NCBI RefSeq assembly: GCF_006716905.1
Contig: NZ_VFPV01000005.1
Span: forward strand, 106,500 to 170,499
Direction of reading: 5' to 3'
DNA length: 64,000 nucleotides
From: Acidovorax temperans
GTDB taxonomy: Bacteria; Pseudomonadota; Gammaproteobacteria; Burkholderiales; Burkholderiaceae_C
Positions 48,694 through 56,684 of this stretch are shown here, piece by piece (the first letter of the stretch is position 1; every line of letters starts with the position of its first letter). Below the pieces are notes generated by a model. It was not told the DNA's origin and did not search any database. It was given only the letters and a program-made list of their open reading frames with translations. The translations under genes and the position numbers were made by a program.

Positions 48694-48900
48694 TTAGACG
48701 TTTCGCAGGTGGTTGGATTACATATCGCGCCCCTTTCCGGTGGCCGCTGTTCAGCGTCGAGGGAATTCACGCCAGAGTGCTTCGCACTACAAAAAGGGAG
48801 CGCCTTGGGGGTGTCGAAGCTGCGCCAAGGGCGGGCTGAAGTGGTGGCTCGGGGGGGGGGCTTTGTCACCAAAATACGGGGTGCTGCATAAAACACCAGT
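48694..48900. other. Gap between IS5-like element and umuD
   Basis: No gene. It holds a run of ten G at 48851-48860 and, next to the umuD start, CTG-N10-CAG at 48884-48899 (CTGCATAAAACACCAG), which matches the outer bases of a LexA/SOS box. Confidence 0.45.
48884..48899 (+). promoter_or_regulatory. Possible SOS (LexA) box ahead of umuD
   Basis: CTGCATAAAACACCAG fits CTG-N10-CAG but lacks the full CTGT...ACAG. It ends one base before the umuD ATG. The setting ahead of an SOS gene makes it plausible. Confidence 0.4.
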
Positions 48901-49325
48901 ATGTACGCAAGCCCAGTACCCTGCGATCCTTCGCCCCTGATCCTGCCGGTGGCGGGGGACTGCGTTCGCGCCGGGTTTCCTTCGCCAGCAGAGGACTTCC
49001 AGGTCGAGAGGCTGGATTTGACCTCAATTTTAGTTTCGCACCCCCAGGCGACGTTTTTCCTGCGTCTGCGGGGCGGCGATTCGATGCATGACGCTGGTCT
49101 TTTCGATGGTGATTTGCTGGTGGTGAATCGTGCATTGAAGCCGGTGAACGGGGATGTGGTGATCGCCGTGGTGGACGGGGAGTTCACTTGCAAAACGCTG
49201 TGGCTGAAGTTCGGCCGGATGAAGCTGGTGGCCGCAAATCCCACCTACCCGGAAATCGTCCCCAAGGAGGGGCAGACCATCGAGGTTTGGGGGGTGGTTA
49301 CCGCCTCCATCAAGCGGCTTCGCGG
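48901..49325 (+). pseudogene. umuD: UmuD-type SOS mutagenesis peptidase, stop codon lost at an IS junction
   Basis: About 140 residues. The cleavage-site region is RAGFPSPAEDF (Ala-Gly bond), the catalytic serine is Ser61 in GGDSMHDAGLF and the lysine is Lys98 in CKTLWLK, matching E. coli UmuD positions 60 and 97. The fold is complete to GVVTASIKRL. After that the frame runs into IS5-like DNA and goes on to 50019, so a long hybrid tail would be made. UmuD' is the accessory subunit of DNA polymerase V; umuC, normally next, is absent. Confidence 0.85.
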
Positions 49326-49969
49326 GGGCACCGTCCCCACTGACGCTGGCAATCGGCTCATCGGGCGGTATCTGCTCCAGCAACTCGAGCAGCATGGGCG
49401 CATCGCCCACGCTGTTGTCGGTCACCTCGATGGCCCGGATCTCCAACGTGTGGGCATCAACACCCAGGTGCACCTTGCGCCACTGGCGCCGGTACTCGGC
49501 CCCGTGCTTCTTGCGTTTGCATTCGCCTTCGCCAAGGAACTGAATGCCGGTGCTGTCCACCAGCAGTTCCAGTGCGGTGGTACTGGCTCGGTAGGGCAGT
49601 TGTACCTGCAAAGTCTTCTGGCGTCGGCACACGGTGCTGTAGTCGGGCACCCGCCAGTCCAGGCCTGCCAGACGCAGCAGGCTTTCAACCATGCCCAGGC
49701 TTTGACGCAGGGCCAGACCGAACAGGCACTTGATGCCCAGACAGAACTGGATGGCTGCGTTGGAGAAGATGTGCTGGCGCCCGCGTTTGCCGCTGGATGG
49801 GGCGTACCACTGCATGCCTTTGTCCAGCCAGATTGTCAGCGACCCTCGGGCTTTGAGCGCGGCGTTGTACTCTGCCCAGTTGGTGGTCTTGTAGCGGGCC
49901 TTGGACCCCTTCGGTTCACTCATGTCTCGAGGTTACCAGCTCAGCGGACTGGCTTTGTGCAACAAAGCC
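49326..49969 (-). mobile_element. IS5-like element of a second type, 3' part lost
   Basis: The start end lies at 49951-49969 (GGCTTTGTTGCACAAAGCC read inward, almost a palindrome). The other end is missing at the umuD junction near 49326. Confidence 0.8.
49330..49923 (-). pseudogene. IS5-family transposase, N-terminal part
   Basis: About 198 codons from MSEPKGSKARYKTTNWAEYN through LVDSTGIQFLGEGE and RKVHLGVDAHTLEIRAIEV to SVSGDGA, where the family continues with YDTK but this copy meets umuD DNA. The catalytic domain is incomplete. Confidence 0.88.
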
Positions 49970-50191
49970 ATTTACTGGTGGAAAAGCATTTGGATACTGG
50001 TGGAAAAGCATTTGGATGAGTCAAATCGCCGCGCCCAGGAGCTGAACGCCGAAAAGCGTCGCACCCAGCAGCTGTATGCAGAAAAGCTTCAAGAGTGCAT
50101 TACTGCGCAGATTCCCTTGCCAACCTGTAAAGAGAGAGCCCAGAAGCTGGCTTTCCCCAATGGTCTCGGTGGTGTGAAACTCCCCGATTAA
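49970..50191 (+). pseudogene. 3' remnant of a coiled-coil protein gene
   Basis: The frame ending at 50191 gives SNRRAQELNAEKRRTQQLYA and EKLQECITAQIPLPTCKERA, a charged helical tail, followed by a strong terminator. The 5' part was replaced by the IS5-like element. The family is not recognisable. Confidence 0.5.
49974..50017 (+). repeat. Exact 22-bp tandem duplication
   Basis: ACTGGTGGAAAAGCATTTGG plus AT occurs twice head to tail (49974-49995 and 49996-50017) next to the end of the IS5-like element. The length breaks the reading frame of the remnant gene. Confidence 0.9.
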
Positions 50192-50202
50192 GAACCTAAA
50201 AC

Positions 50203-50224
50203 AAAGCCCCTCACGGGGCTTTTG
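50203..50224. terminator. Bidirectional rho-independent terminator
   Basis: AAAGCCCC-TCAC-GGGGCTTT followed by T on the plus strand, with A before it for the minus strand. It lies between the stop at 50191 and the stop of the recombinase gene at 50225. Confidence 0.85.
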
Positions 50225-51376
50225 TCATTGATCGAGCGGTTCTTCTTTGTCAGAGGCGGCTTCGAGCGCATTTCGCCAGGCCTGTCGCCTCTTGTGGTCG
50301 TAGCGTGCCGTCACCTTCAGGCTGGAGTGCCGCGCCTGGGCCTGCACGTACCGTGGGTCTACCCCCGCTTCCATGGTATGCGAGACCCCTGTGTGTCGCA
50401 TCCAGTGGGGCGATGCCAGCATAAGCCGTTGTGCGGCACGCTTATCTTCATCCTTCACCAACGCAGCCGCCATCTTGAAGATCTCTTTGCAGATCAGGTA
50501 GATGGCCTGGGCGGTGACGCCCTTGTCTTTGCCGGTGACCGCAAGGATGGCGGGCAGGGTCTCCTTGTACGCGGGCAGAGGTGACAGGCCCAAGGAGGTG
50601 CGGTAGATGCGCAGCTCGTCCATGAGTTTGGAGGTGGCCACGATGGTCGCTTTCTTGCCGCCCTTGCCCACCAGCTTGATGTTCCAACCCTGGGGCGATG
50701 GCTCAAAACTCCCCATGGTCAGCATCGCGGCCTCTTCGCGGCGCAGGTACGCGCGGTACAGCAGCTGGGTGATCCAGCGTGCGCGGTGGTAGTGCTTGAG
50801 GTCGCGGTCGCTCTCGCGCGGCAGGGCCTCCACGGCTTGCTGGACGGCCAGCCACTCGCGCTCGCTCAGTGCCTCCTCCACCTCCTCATCGGGCGTGGTC
50901 TTGCCCATTCCCTCGTGGGCCATCTTCACGGGGTTGAACATGCAGTAAGGGTCAACCTTGGTGCGGCGCAGCTCCCGCATGGCGGTGAACATCCTGAAGA
51001 GCACCGTCAGGGTGTGTTTGACGCTCTCGGTGGACAGGGGCTTTCTGAAGGGTTGGTGCTTCCAGCCTTGGGAGAGAAGGTACTCCTCATCGAAGGGGCG
51101 AGGGTTCTCCAGAAACACCAGGTAGTCGTTGATGTCCTGGGTGACCACCTCGGGCAGCAGATCGGGTGCGGGCGGTCGCCTGGCGCGCAGCCACACCAAG
51201 AAGCGGTAGCACTCCTTTTCGTAGGAGCGCGTGGTGTGCTGGGACTTCTTGGAGTAGGTGTCCAAGAAGGCGCGGATCGCTGATACATCGTCTGTGATGT
51301 ACCGGGTGATGAGCGCGAGGGAGTCGGCCTCAGCGGTTGGGCGAACCGGGTATTGGTAGGAGGTGAGGGTGTTCAT
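50225..51376 (-). CDS. Tyrosine recombinase, last gene of a three-gene operon
   Basis: 383 residues from the ATG at 51374-51376. The SAM-like N-terminal domain (TTRSYEKECYRFLVWLRARR) precedes a catalytic domain with all expected residues: Arg in AYLRREEAAML, Lys in VGKGGKKATI, HWMRH, ARHSS and Tyr in TARYDHK. It should cut and join DNA at a specific site. It overlaps the upstream gene by 4 bp, so the three proteins are made together. No attachment site was recognised nearby. Confidence 0.92.
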   Translation of the reverse strand: MNTLTSYQYPVRPTAEADSLALITRYITDDVSAIRAFLDTYSKKSQHTTRSYEKECYRFLVWLRARRPPAPDLLPEVVTQDINDYLVFLENPRPFDEEYLLSQGWKHQPFRKPLSTESVKHTLTVLFRMFTAMRELRRTKVDPYCMFNPVKMAHEGMGKTTPDEEVEEALSEREWLAVQQAVEALPRESDRDLKHYHRARWITQLLYRAYLRREEAAMLTMGSFEPSPQGWNIKLVGKGGKKATIVATSKLMDELRIYRTSLGLSPLPAYKETLPAILAVTGKDKGVTAQAIYLICKEIFKMAAALVKDEDKRAAQRLMLASPHWMRHTGVSHTMEAGVDPRYVQAQARHSSLKVTARYDHKRRQAWRNALEAASDKEEPLDQ

Positions 51377-51906
51377 GGCGATACCAGCTCCGCACATGCG
51401 CTGGTGGCAGAAGCCTCGGATTGGACTGGCGTGATGCCAAAGGCGAGGAACATGGCGTTGCCGCGCTCGAACAGGTCGAGCATCTTCTGAGCCAGCTCGT
51501 GGCGGTCGAGAAACTCCATGCCGACCAGATCCTCTCGGCGGTTGACCTTGACTTGGCAAATCAGGCCCATGAGCAAAGGGATAGCACCCACGTTGCGCAT
51601 GAGGAACCACAGCCAGTGTGGCCACTGCTGGATCAGCTTGCCAAAAAAGGTGCGAACTTCGGGCACCTCCACCAGCTCACGCGGGTCATTGTCGTAGCCC
51701 GTGATGTGGATGAGCAGGGATTCTTGGAAGCGCAGCGCTGTCTCTTTGGAGTCGGTCAGGGCCATCAGGCGCTCCAAGGCGCTCGCGATGTTGCCTGCTT
51801 CGATTTCGGTGCGGGTCAGGTCCAGTACCACCAGCGCATCCTCGTTGAAGTTGGCCAAGCCATCAGCGTCTGTGCGCATCAGAATGATTTTGGGGTCTTG
51901 GCTCAT
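51373..51906 (-). CDS. Unknown protein between HTH gene and recombinase gene
   Basis: 177 residues from the ATG at 51904-51906 (MSQDPKIILMRTDADGLANF). It is acidic and helical (ALERLMALTDSKETALRFQE, FFGKLIQQWPHWLWFLMRNV) with no membrane or signal segment certain. I do not recognise a domain. It overlaps both neighbours by 4 bp (ATGA), so it is probably a fixed partner of the recombinase. Confidence 0.8.
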   Translation of the reverse strand: MSQDPKIILMRTDADGLANFNEDALVVLDLTRTEIEAGNIASALERLMALTDSKETALRFQESLLIHITGYDNDPRELVEVPEVRTFFGKLIQQWPHWLWFLMRNVGAIPLLMGLICQVKVNRREDLVGMEFLDRHELAQKMLDLFERGNAMFLAFGITPVQSEASATSACAELVSP

Positions 51907-52418
51907 CTGATCCCTCCACTGCGCTTGATGTTCAATCCTGTGCTCTCGAAATAATAGCGGAAGGTCTTCTCTGGGAGCCATTCCTCGCCCTCGGGGCCCT
52001 GCACCAGCAGCTGGAGATCCTTGGTCTTTTGGCTGCCGCGCAGTCGCACGATGTGGGCGCGCTGATCCTCATCGGCAAGGCCGCTGGATCTGACGGCCAC
52101 CACTTCATCGCCAACCTCGAACTCTGGACGCTCAACAACCACCTCACGTATGGGCTTGAGCTTTTGCTTTGCCGTACGGGCGGTGCGCAGTTCTTCCTTG
52201 ATCTGGGGGCTGCACTGGGGAATACCGGCGATGGCGCATTCCCACAGGCGGGCTCTGCCGGGGTCTTCGAACACGGTGTACAGGCGCTGCCGGGACACGC
52301 CCAGGTACTGAGCGGCATCCCGGATCGACCAGCCCTTGGTGCGCAGGCGCTCAGCCAGGAACCCGCCTTTTCTCGTGCTTTGCAGGGTGGGCTGGATGGA
52401 AGAGGGTGGCGCTGTCAT
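51903..52418 (-). CDS. Helix-turn-helix protein, first gene of the recombinase operon
   Basis: 171 residues. A helix-turn-helix near residues 22-50 (LAERLRTKGWSIRDAAQYLG then VSRQRLYTVFED) suggests DNA binding. The rest (EVGDEVVAVRSSGLADEDQR, EEWLPEKTFRYYFESTGLNI) looks like a small beta domain of unknown role. Its start overlaps the HipA-type remnant upstream. It may be the directionality factor or regulator of the recombinase (inference). Confidence 0.8.
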   Translation of the reverse strand: MTAPPSSIQPTLQSTRKGGFLAERLRTKGWSIRDAAQYLGVSRQRLYTVFEDPGRARLWECAIAGIPQCSPQIKEELRTARTAKQKLKPIREVVVERPEFEVGDEVVAVRSSGLADEDQRAHIVRLRGSQKTKDLQLLVQGPEGEEWLPEKTFRYYFESTGLNIKRSGGIR

Positions 52419-52740
52419 GGGGCCAGCCGCTTCAGGCGTTCTGCCGCATGGTCGATGTGGGTCTGGAGTTTGTCCCCGCAGGGGGCGAAGTCGCGGCTCA
52501 ACAGGGAGGATGTACGCAGGCGCATCACGTAGTCCTGGGCCAAGGACAGTGCCCGCGCCCAGGTGCTCGGGTTGACCACATCGATGATGTCCAGGCTCAG
52601 CCGAAACTCAGGGAGTTCGCCGGGTGCTGTCGGGGCAAAGCCCATGGGCGTCATGTCATACACGGGCGCCAACGAGAACGGCTGGGCCCTGTCGGTTAAG
52701 CAGGCCTGGTTGCCGCTGTGCATAGGGCGGTTTACTTCGC
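52415..52740 (-). pseudogene. HipA/YjjJ-type kinase, C-terminal remnant
   Basis: MHSGNQACLTD, FSLAPVYDMTPMGFAPTAPG and the following helices match the C-terminal lobe of HipA-family serine kinases, especially YjjJ-like single proteins. The N-terminal two thirds, with the nucleotide-binding part, are missing at a junction near 52740. It overlaps the start of the HTH gene by 4 bp, so the recombinase operon may once have been downstream of an intact hipA-like gene. Confidence 0.65.
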
Positions 52741-53576
52741 TGCCTTGCGCTTGGCACCAGCGGGACAAGCAGCAAATAACCAGCTTCATAGAGCTTGTAG
52801 CGGGTGTTGAGGGGTGTCGCGACCGCCTGTACTTGCGAAGGATTGGTTGTAACGCACATATTGGAGGCGCTCACTTTTGAGGGAACAAAGCGCGCATCCA
52901 GGGGGCCTGCGTAGCTTGTCTGCGCCCTTTTCACGACCGCACTTGCCTCAAGTGAGCACATGTCGTTCAAAAGGGATTGCGGCTTCAGCGCATGGCGCTG
53001 GATGTTCAACACAGCGCCCAGGGAAACATCCGTGCATGAAAATTTGCCCTTGCACGAGTCAAACATTCTTTCAAACGGGGTGCCTGGCTTGAACAAGGAA
53101 CCGTACTTCGTTGCGAAATCCAAGGCGCTTTGTTTGGCGAAGGCCGTTTGAGAATCGGCTCTTCCTACGTAGTAATCTGAGTAGCCAGAGGATTTGAGTG
53201 CATTGGGGTAAAAGGTGTACGAGTCCTTCACTCCATAAAAGTCCATACCGCGAATGCCGTTGCCAATGGTGGAGTTCAACACCCAAAACAAAACACCAAC
53301 CATCAACAAGATCACCGCCATCCGCACCCCGTTCTGAAGCCTGGCGCTATCGCGATCTTTCTCGTATTGCGTCCGGGTGTCCAAAATGGGGGAGCCCACC
53401 ACTACCGGCTGCGGTTCGTAAGTCTTCCAGATCAGCTTTTCTTGCTCCTGGGCTCGATGCTCACCGAGCTGGTGGAGCGCGACTCCGATGCTATCTCCGG
53501 CGCGCACCTTGGCTTCACGAAGCTCGCGTTCGGTGGTCATGTTTCCGGCCAAATAGAGGGGATCGTATTGAGACAT
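52741..53576 (-). CDS. Membrane-anchored protein of unknown function, C-terminus altered
   Basis: Starts MSQYDPLYLAGNMTTERELR at 53576. A single membrane segment lies near residues 83-100 (RMAVILLMVGVLFWVLN), with the larger part on the outer side; it includes paired cysteines (DSCKGKFSC, NDMCSLEAS, SNMC). The frame continues to 52656 but the last residues after KLYEAGYLL overlap the HipA remnant in another frame and look like junction DNA. No family is recognised. The cysteine pattern suggests a periplasmic disulfide-bonded domain. Confidence 0.6.
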
Positions 53577-54297
53577 GAGGTGACAGGAGTTGAAGCTGAT
53601 TTCAGCGATTAGGAGATTCTGTCGGCCTTCCTACGGGTGTCAACAACTGTTAATGCAGCAACACGGGGAAACAGCGAAATCGTCAACTTTTTCACGCGGT
53701 GTGGCGCTGCTGATGCGCTTTGCAAGGTCGAACGTGACGCTCGCCATTCGGTCAGGTCATTTTTGACACGCATTCGAGGTCAAGGTACCGCGACTATGCC
53801 TTCGGTAGTTACAACTTGGCTCGCAAAATAGACACAACTTCTGTTATGCGAACGGTTGATGTTCTTCGCGGGTCAATCGTCCAAAGCTTTGCCTGCTGGG
53901 CAATGTAGGTAAAACTTTTGACACCCCGAGAGTGTCAAGCAGGTGGACACTCTCCACACCCTCGACCCAGCCTCATTGTGTCAACTGATTGGACACGGTT
54001 TCCAGGTCAGTCAGCTAGAGCGTTCGCGGCCGAGCTTGGCAAGTCCTTGATTTCAAAAGACTTCTCGCGGAACCCTGCATTTTACAGGGAGCCCAAGATC
54101 CCCTGAGCACACGGTCTCCAAGGCGCCCGAAAAACTTTTTTGCTCGTACTTTTTACGCTACCCCCTCTGTTTCTTATGATAAGTGGACTAATCATAAAAA
54201 TGATCATAAAACATAATGAACGCTACGTAAAGCGTAAAGGTTACATAATCCGTAAAAGAGCTAAAATGTCGTATCTATAGCTTCACCAGGAGAAGAC
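53577..54297. promoter_or_regulatory. Control region upstream of the kfrA-like gene
   Basis: 721 bp without a supported gene. TTGACAC-N7-GTGTCAA lies at 53918-53938, and GTGTC-N9-GACAC occurs twice with identical spacing (53932-53950 and 53978-53996). The last 130 bp are AT-rich with repeated CGTAAAG (around 54226-54240). Autoregulatory KfrA proteins bind repeats in their own promoter, so these are candidate sites. Confidence 0.55.
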
Positions 54298-55278
54298 ATG
54301 CAGGAAAACAGCACGGTCAACAGCGCACAGGCCCTTGCCGCTGTCAGCGCCGCCTTAGACAGTCTTCCCGGTGGAGCCACCAGGCAGGAAAAGACCAAGC
54401 TCGCTGCCAGGATCCTGTTTCTGGACTTTGGGATCTACCCCTCTGCCAAGGTGGTGCGTGAATTCACAGGACAAGGCTCTCTCACCGACATCAGCCGTGA
54501 CCTGCAGCACTTCTGGGATGAGTTTCGTAAGCACATGCGGATAAAGCTGGAGGTGCCAGAGGCGCCAGTGGCTCTTCGAGCCACTTTTGGTGAGGCTCTG
54601 GGCAAGCTGTGGGCGCTTTCCTGTGAGCATGCCGATAAGAGGATGGAGATCTTCAGGCGCGAATGCCAGGAACACGTCGATGCTGCCCAGATGGCTCTGG
54701 AGGCAGCATGCTCATCCCGCACCGAGGCATGGGCGCAGGTAGATACGCACAAAAGCCAGCTGGTCGCCATGCAGGAGCGCCTGGACGCCGCCGAAAAACG
54801 GGCCGAGGCCCAGGCAGCGGAAATCGGCGGTCTTGAAGCTCAAGTGGAAGGTTGGAAGCGCCAGGCTGAAGCTGACGCTGCTGCACGCAAGCAGTCGGAG
54901 GAGAAGTTCATGGCCGAGCTGGAGAACGAGCGGATCGAGCGCAGAACCGATGCGAAGCGGTTTGAGGGGGAGATCAATTTTGCGAAGCGCCAGATCGAGG
55001 CAGCGCGTCAGGTCGAGAAGGATGTGCGTGAGCAGCTGCAGGCCGAAAAGACCAGCAAGGACATCGAGTTGGCTACCTACCGCCAGCGCATGAACAAGGC
55101 TGAAGAATCGGTAGTTGCGCTGCGCGCGGAGAATGCAGAGGTTGTCAGCCAAAAGGGTTGGCTGGAGAAAAAGGTGGAGGAGTTGCAGGAGCGGGTCAAG
55201 GAATTGGCCAAGGCGGGCTCAGCCAAGGCACCGCGGGCTCCTCGCCGTGCTGCCCTCAAGCGCACCACTTTGCGGTAA
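54298..55278 (+). CDS. kfrA: KfrA-like plasmid protein, DNA-binding head and long coiled coil
   Basis: 326 residues. The N-terminal part (KLAARILFLDFGIYPSAKVV, FTGQGSLTDISRDLQHF) is the KfrA-N type DNA-binding domain. Residues from about 120 to 310 form a continuous alpha-helical coiled coil rich in Glu, Lys, Ala and Gln, and the tail is basic. KfrA proteins regulate plasmid genes and help stable inheritance. The stop codon lies inside the 5-bp target duplication of the toxin-antitoxin cassette, so the protein was left unchanged by that insertion. Confidence 0.85.
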   Translation: MQENSTVNSAQALAAVSAALDSLPGGATRQEKTKLAARILFLDFGIYPSAKVVREFTGQGSLTDISRDLQHFWDEFRKHMRIKLEVPEAPVALRATFGEALGKLWALSCEHADKRMEIFRRECQEHVDAAQMALEAACSSRTEAWAQVDTHKSQLVAMQERLDAAEKRAEAQAAEIGGLEAQVEGWKRQAEADAAARKQSEEKFMAELENERIERRTDAKRFEGEINFAKRQIEAARQVEKDVREQLQAEKTSKDIELATYRQRMNKAEESVVALRAENAEVVSQKGWLEKKVEELQERVKELAKAGSAKAPRAPRRAALKRTTLR

Positions 55279-55314
55279 GAGGGTCGGCAGGGATTCATGT
55301 AAAAAACCGCAGAA
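55279..55314 (+). repeat. Left 36-bp terminal repeat of the toxin-antitoxin cassette
   Basis: It begins GAGGGTCGGCAGGGATTCAT and ends AAAAAACCGCAGAA. It is an exact reverse complement of 56608-56643. Confidence 0.93.
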
Positions 55315-55574
55315 CTCAGCCTAACCACATGATTCCGTTGAGAAATTCGCGGCTCAGCATCGGCCTCTTTGCCAGCAACCCCAGCGGTCATCCGTACCGG
55401 CCGCACCGGGCAGAACAGCTCAAAACCGGCCTCACATTGAATAACGCCAGATTATCAAATGTGAGGAAATGCCGTCACCGTGACCGCAAAGGTGCCGAAA
55501 ACGGTACGTAATGCCGTATTACGTATCGCAGTACGATTCCCGCCTCAGGAGAAGCACCTCCCGTTCCTGAAAAG
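55315..55574. other. Non-coding left arm of the cassette
   Basis: It holds an inverted repeat CCTCACATT...AATGTGAGG (about 55429-55465) and a perfect palindrome TACGTAAT-gccgt-ATTACGTA at 55505-55525. No gene is supported. Confidence 0.45.
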
Positions 55575-56141
55575 TCAGCGTGGAGCGCTCCCCATGCTGC
55601 CGCGCAGCCGTGCCACCTGGGCACGCGCTTCTACCAGCAGCTGCTCCCAGTCGCTCGGTGGGTGACCACTGGCCAGCATCTTCTTGAACACCCGATACGC
55701 ATCAGAATCGCTCTCGTTTGCGCGCTTGGTGTCTGCATCGTTGACCCAGCCCAGGACAATCACCTTGCTGGGCGCGTGGAACCGGAAGAACAGCCGATAT
55801 TGCTGGAAGAACTTGGCTCTGAACCAGTGCTTGTTTTCATCGCCAAGCGTGTTGCCCTGCCGGTACTCAGGCCGTGCCGGGTCTTGCGGAATCACATCAA
55901 ACGCCAGGCTGACGATGGCTGCAAGCCTCTTTGCGGAATTCTTCTTCTCGTAGCCCGTCGGGTCTTTCGCTTGCAACTCGGCAACCTGCTGGAGCAGCTT
56001 CTCGTACTGATCAAGGAACAGAGGGTGTGCGAAGACCGTCCATCCATGGATAACCACCTCGGGTTGCGGTGTCGATTTTTCCGAGGACTTGGGCAGGCGT
56101 GACGGCGGAACACCCGCACCCACATGGCGGATGCGGCTCAT
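55575..56141 (-). CDS. yhaV: YhaV-type toxin
   Basis: 188 residues. From about residue 30, GWTVFAHPLFLDQYEKLLQQ then LAAIVSLAFDVIPQDPARPE, FFQQYRLFFRFHAPSKVIVL and WVNDADTKRA follow the YhaV ribonuclease family. It overlaps the antitoxin stop by 4 bp. The N-terminal 30 residues are an extension, and a later start is possible. YhaV cleaves RNA and slows growth unless bound by PrlF. Confidence 0.9.
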   Translation of the reverse strand: MSRIRHVGAGVPPSRLPKSSEKSTPQPEVVIHGWTVFAHPLFLDQYEKLLQQVAELQAKDPTGYEKKNSAKRLAAIVSLAFDVIPQDPARPEYRQGNTLGDENKHWFRAKFFQQYRLFFRFHAPSKVIVLGWVNDADTKRANESDSDAYRVFKKMLASGHPPSDWEQLLVEARAQVARLRGSMGSAPR

Positions 56142-56464
56142 TCGTCTTCCGGTGAGAGTGGTGCATCCATGTCGAACTTCACACCAGCGGTCAGCTCGCG
56201 CCCCCGTTGCACCAAGCCCATGTCAATGCGCTGGAGACGTTCCGGCTGCGCGGCGATGTCGCGGGCCAGGAAATCCAGGAACTGCCCGATGACAGGATCC
56301 GCCTCTGCGGCAGCGGCGCGGGTCAGGACGACCTCGCCAGTGGACTGGATCGCGTAGTGGATCTTGTCGCGCTTACCCAGGCGAAGCGCTCGGCGGACGG
56401 TTTCTGGAACCGTGGTCTGGTAGCGGTCGGTCAGCGTGGACTCTGCTTCAAGTGCGGTTGGCAT
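56138..56464 (-). CDS. prlF: PrlF-type antitoxin
   Basis: 108 residues from the ATG at 56462-56464 (MPTALEAESTLTDRYQTTVP). The N-terminus is a SpoVT/AbrB swapped-hairpin DNA-binding domain (TTVPETVRRALRLGKRDKIH). It is the first gene of the pair and should repress its own promoter and block YhaV. The cassette end lies 143 bp upstream. Confidence 0.92.
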   Translation of the reverse strand: MPTALEAESTLTDRYQTTVPETVRRALRLGKRDKIHYAIQSTGEVVLTRAAAAEADPVIGQFLDFLARDIAAQPERLQRIDMGLVQRGRELTAGVKFDMDAPLSPEDE

Positions 56465-56607
56465 GACGCAATCTCCGGATGGAAGGAGGAATGCCACGCA
56501 TAGTAATGCATTTGCATTGCCCGTTCAACTGCACTTTTGGCGAGGGCCTACAGCGGGAAGGGGGATGAACTGCAAAAAATGCAGTGCAATCATGGGCTTA
56601 ATCCCAC
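56465..56607 (-). promoter_or_regulatory. Promoter side of prlF-yhaV inside the cassette
   Basis: 143 bp between the prlF start and the right terminal repeat, with ATGCATTTGC-type AT-rich DNA near 56500-56520. It must contain the promoter of the pair; no sharp -35/-10 set is claimed. Confidence 0.4.
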
Positions 56608-56684
56608 TTCTGCGGTTTTTTACATGAATCCCTGCCGACCCTCGGTAAGGTCTCTTGCAGAACCACATACAGAGGGAGTGCGGG

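Larger units (their letters stand above)
55279..56643 (-). mobile_element. 1365-bp non-autonomous element carrying prlF-yhaV
   Basis: Perfect 36-bp inverted repeats (55279-55314 and 56608-56643) enclose only the toxin-antitoxin pair and short non-coding DNA. The sequence directly outside is GGTAA on both sides (55274-55278 and 56644-56648), a 5-bp target duplication. There is no transposase inside. Repeat length and 5-bp duplication resemble Tn3-derived miniature elements (TIMEs), though the tip is GAGGG and not GGGG. Removing it restores the kfrA end running straight into the promoter side of the next gene. Confidence 0.85.

Noticed and set aside
53637..53831. 64-codon plus-strand frame upstream of kfrA
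   Set aside because: No ribosome site or family; the interval looks regulatory.
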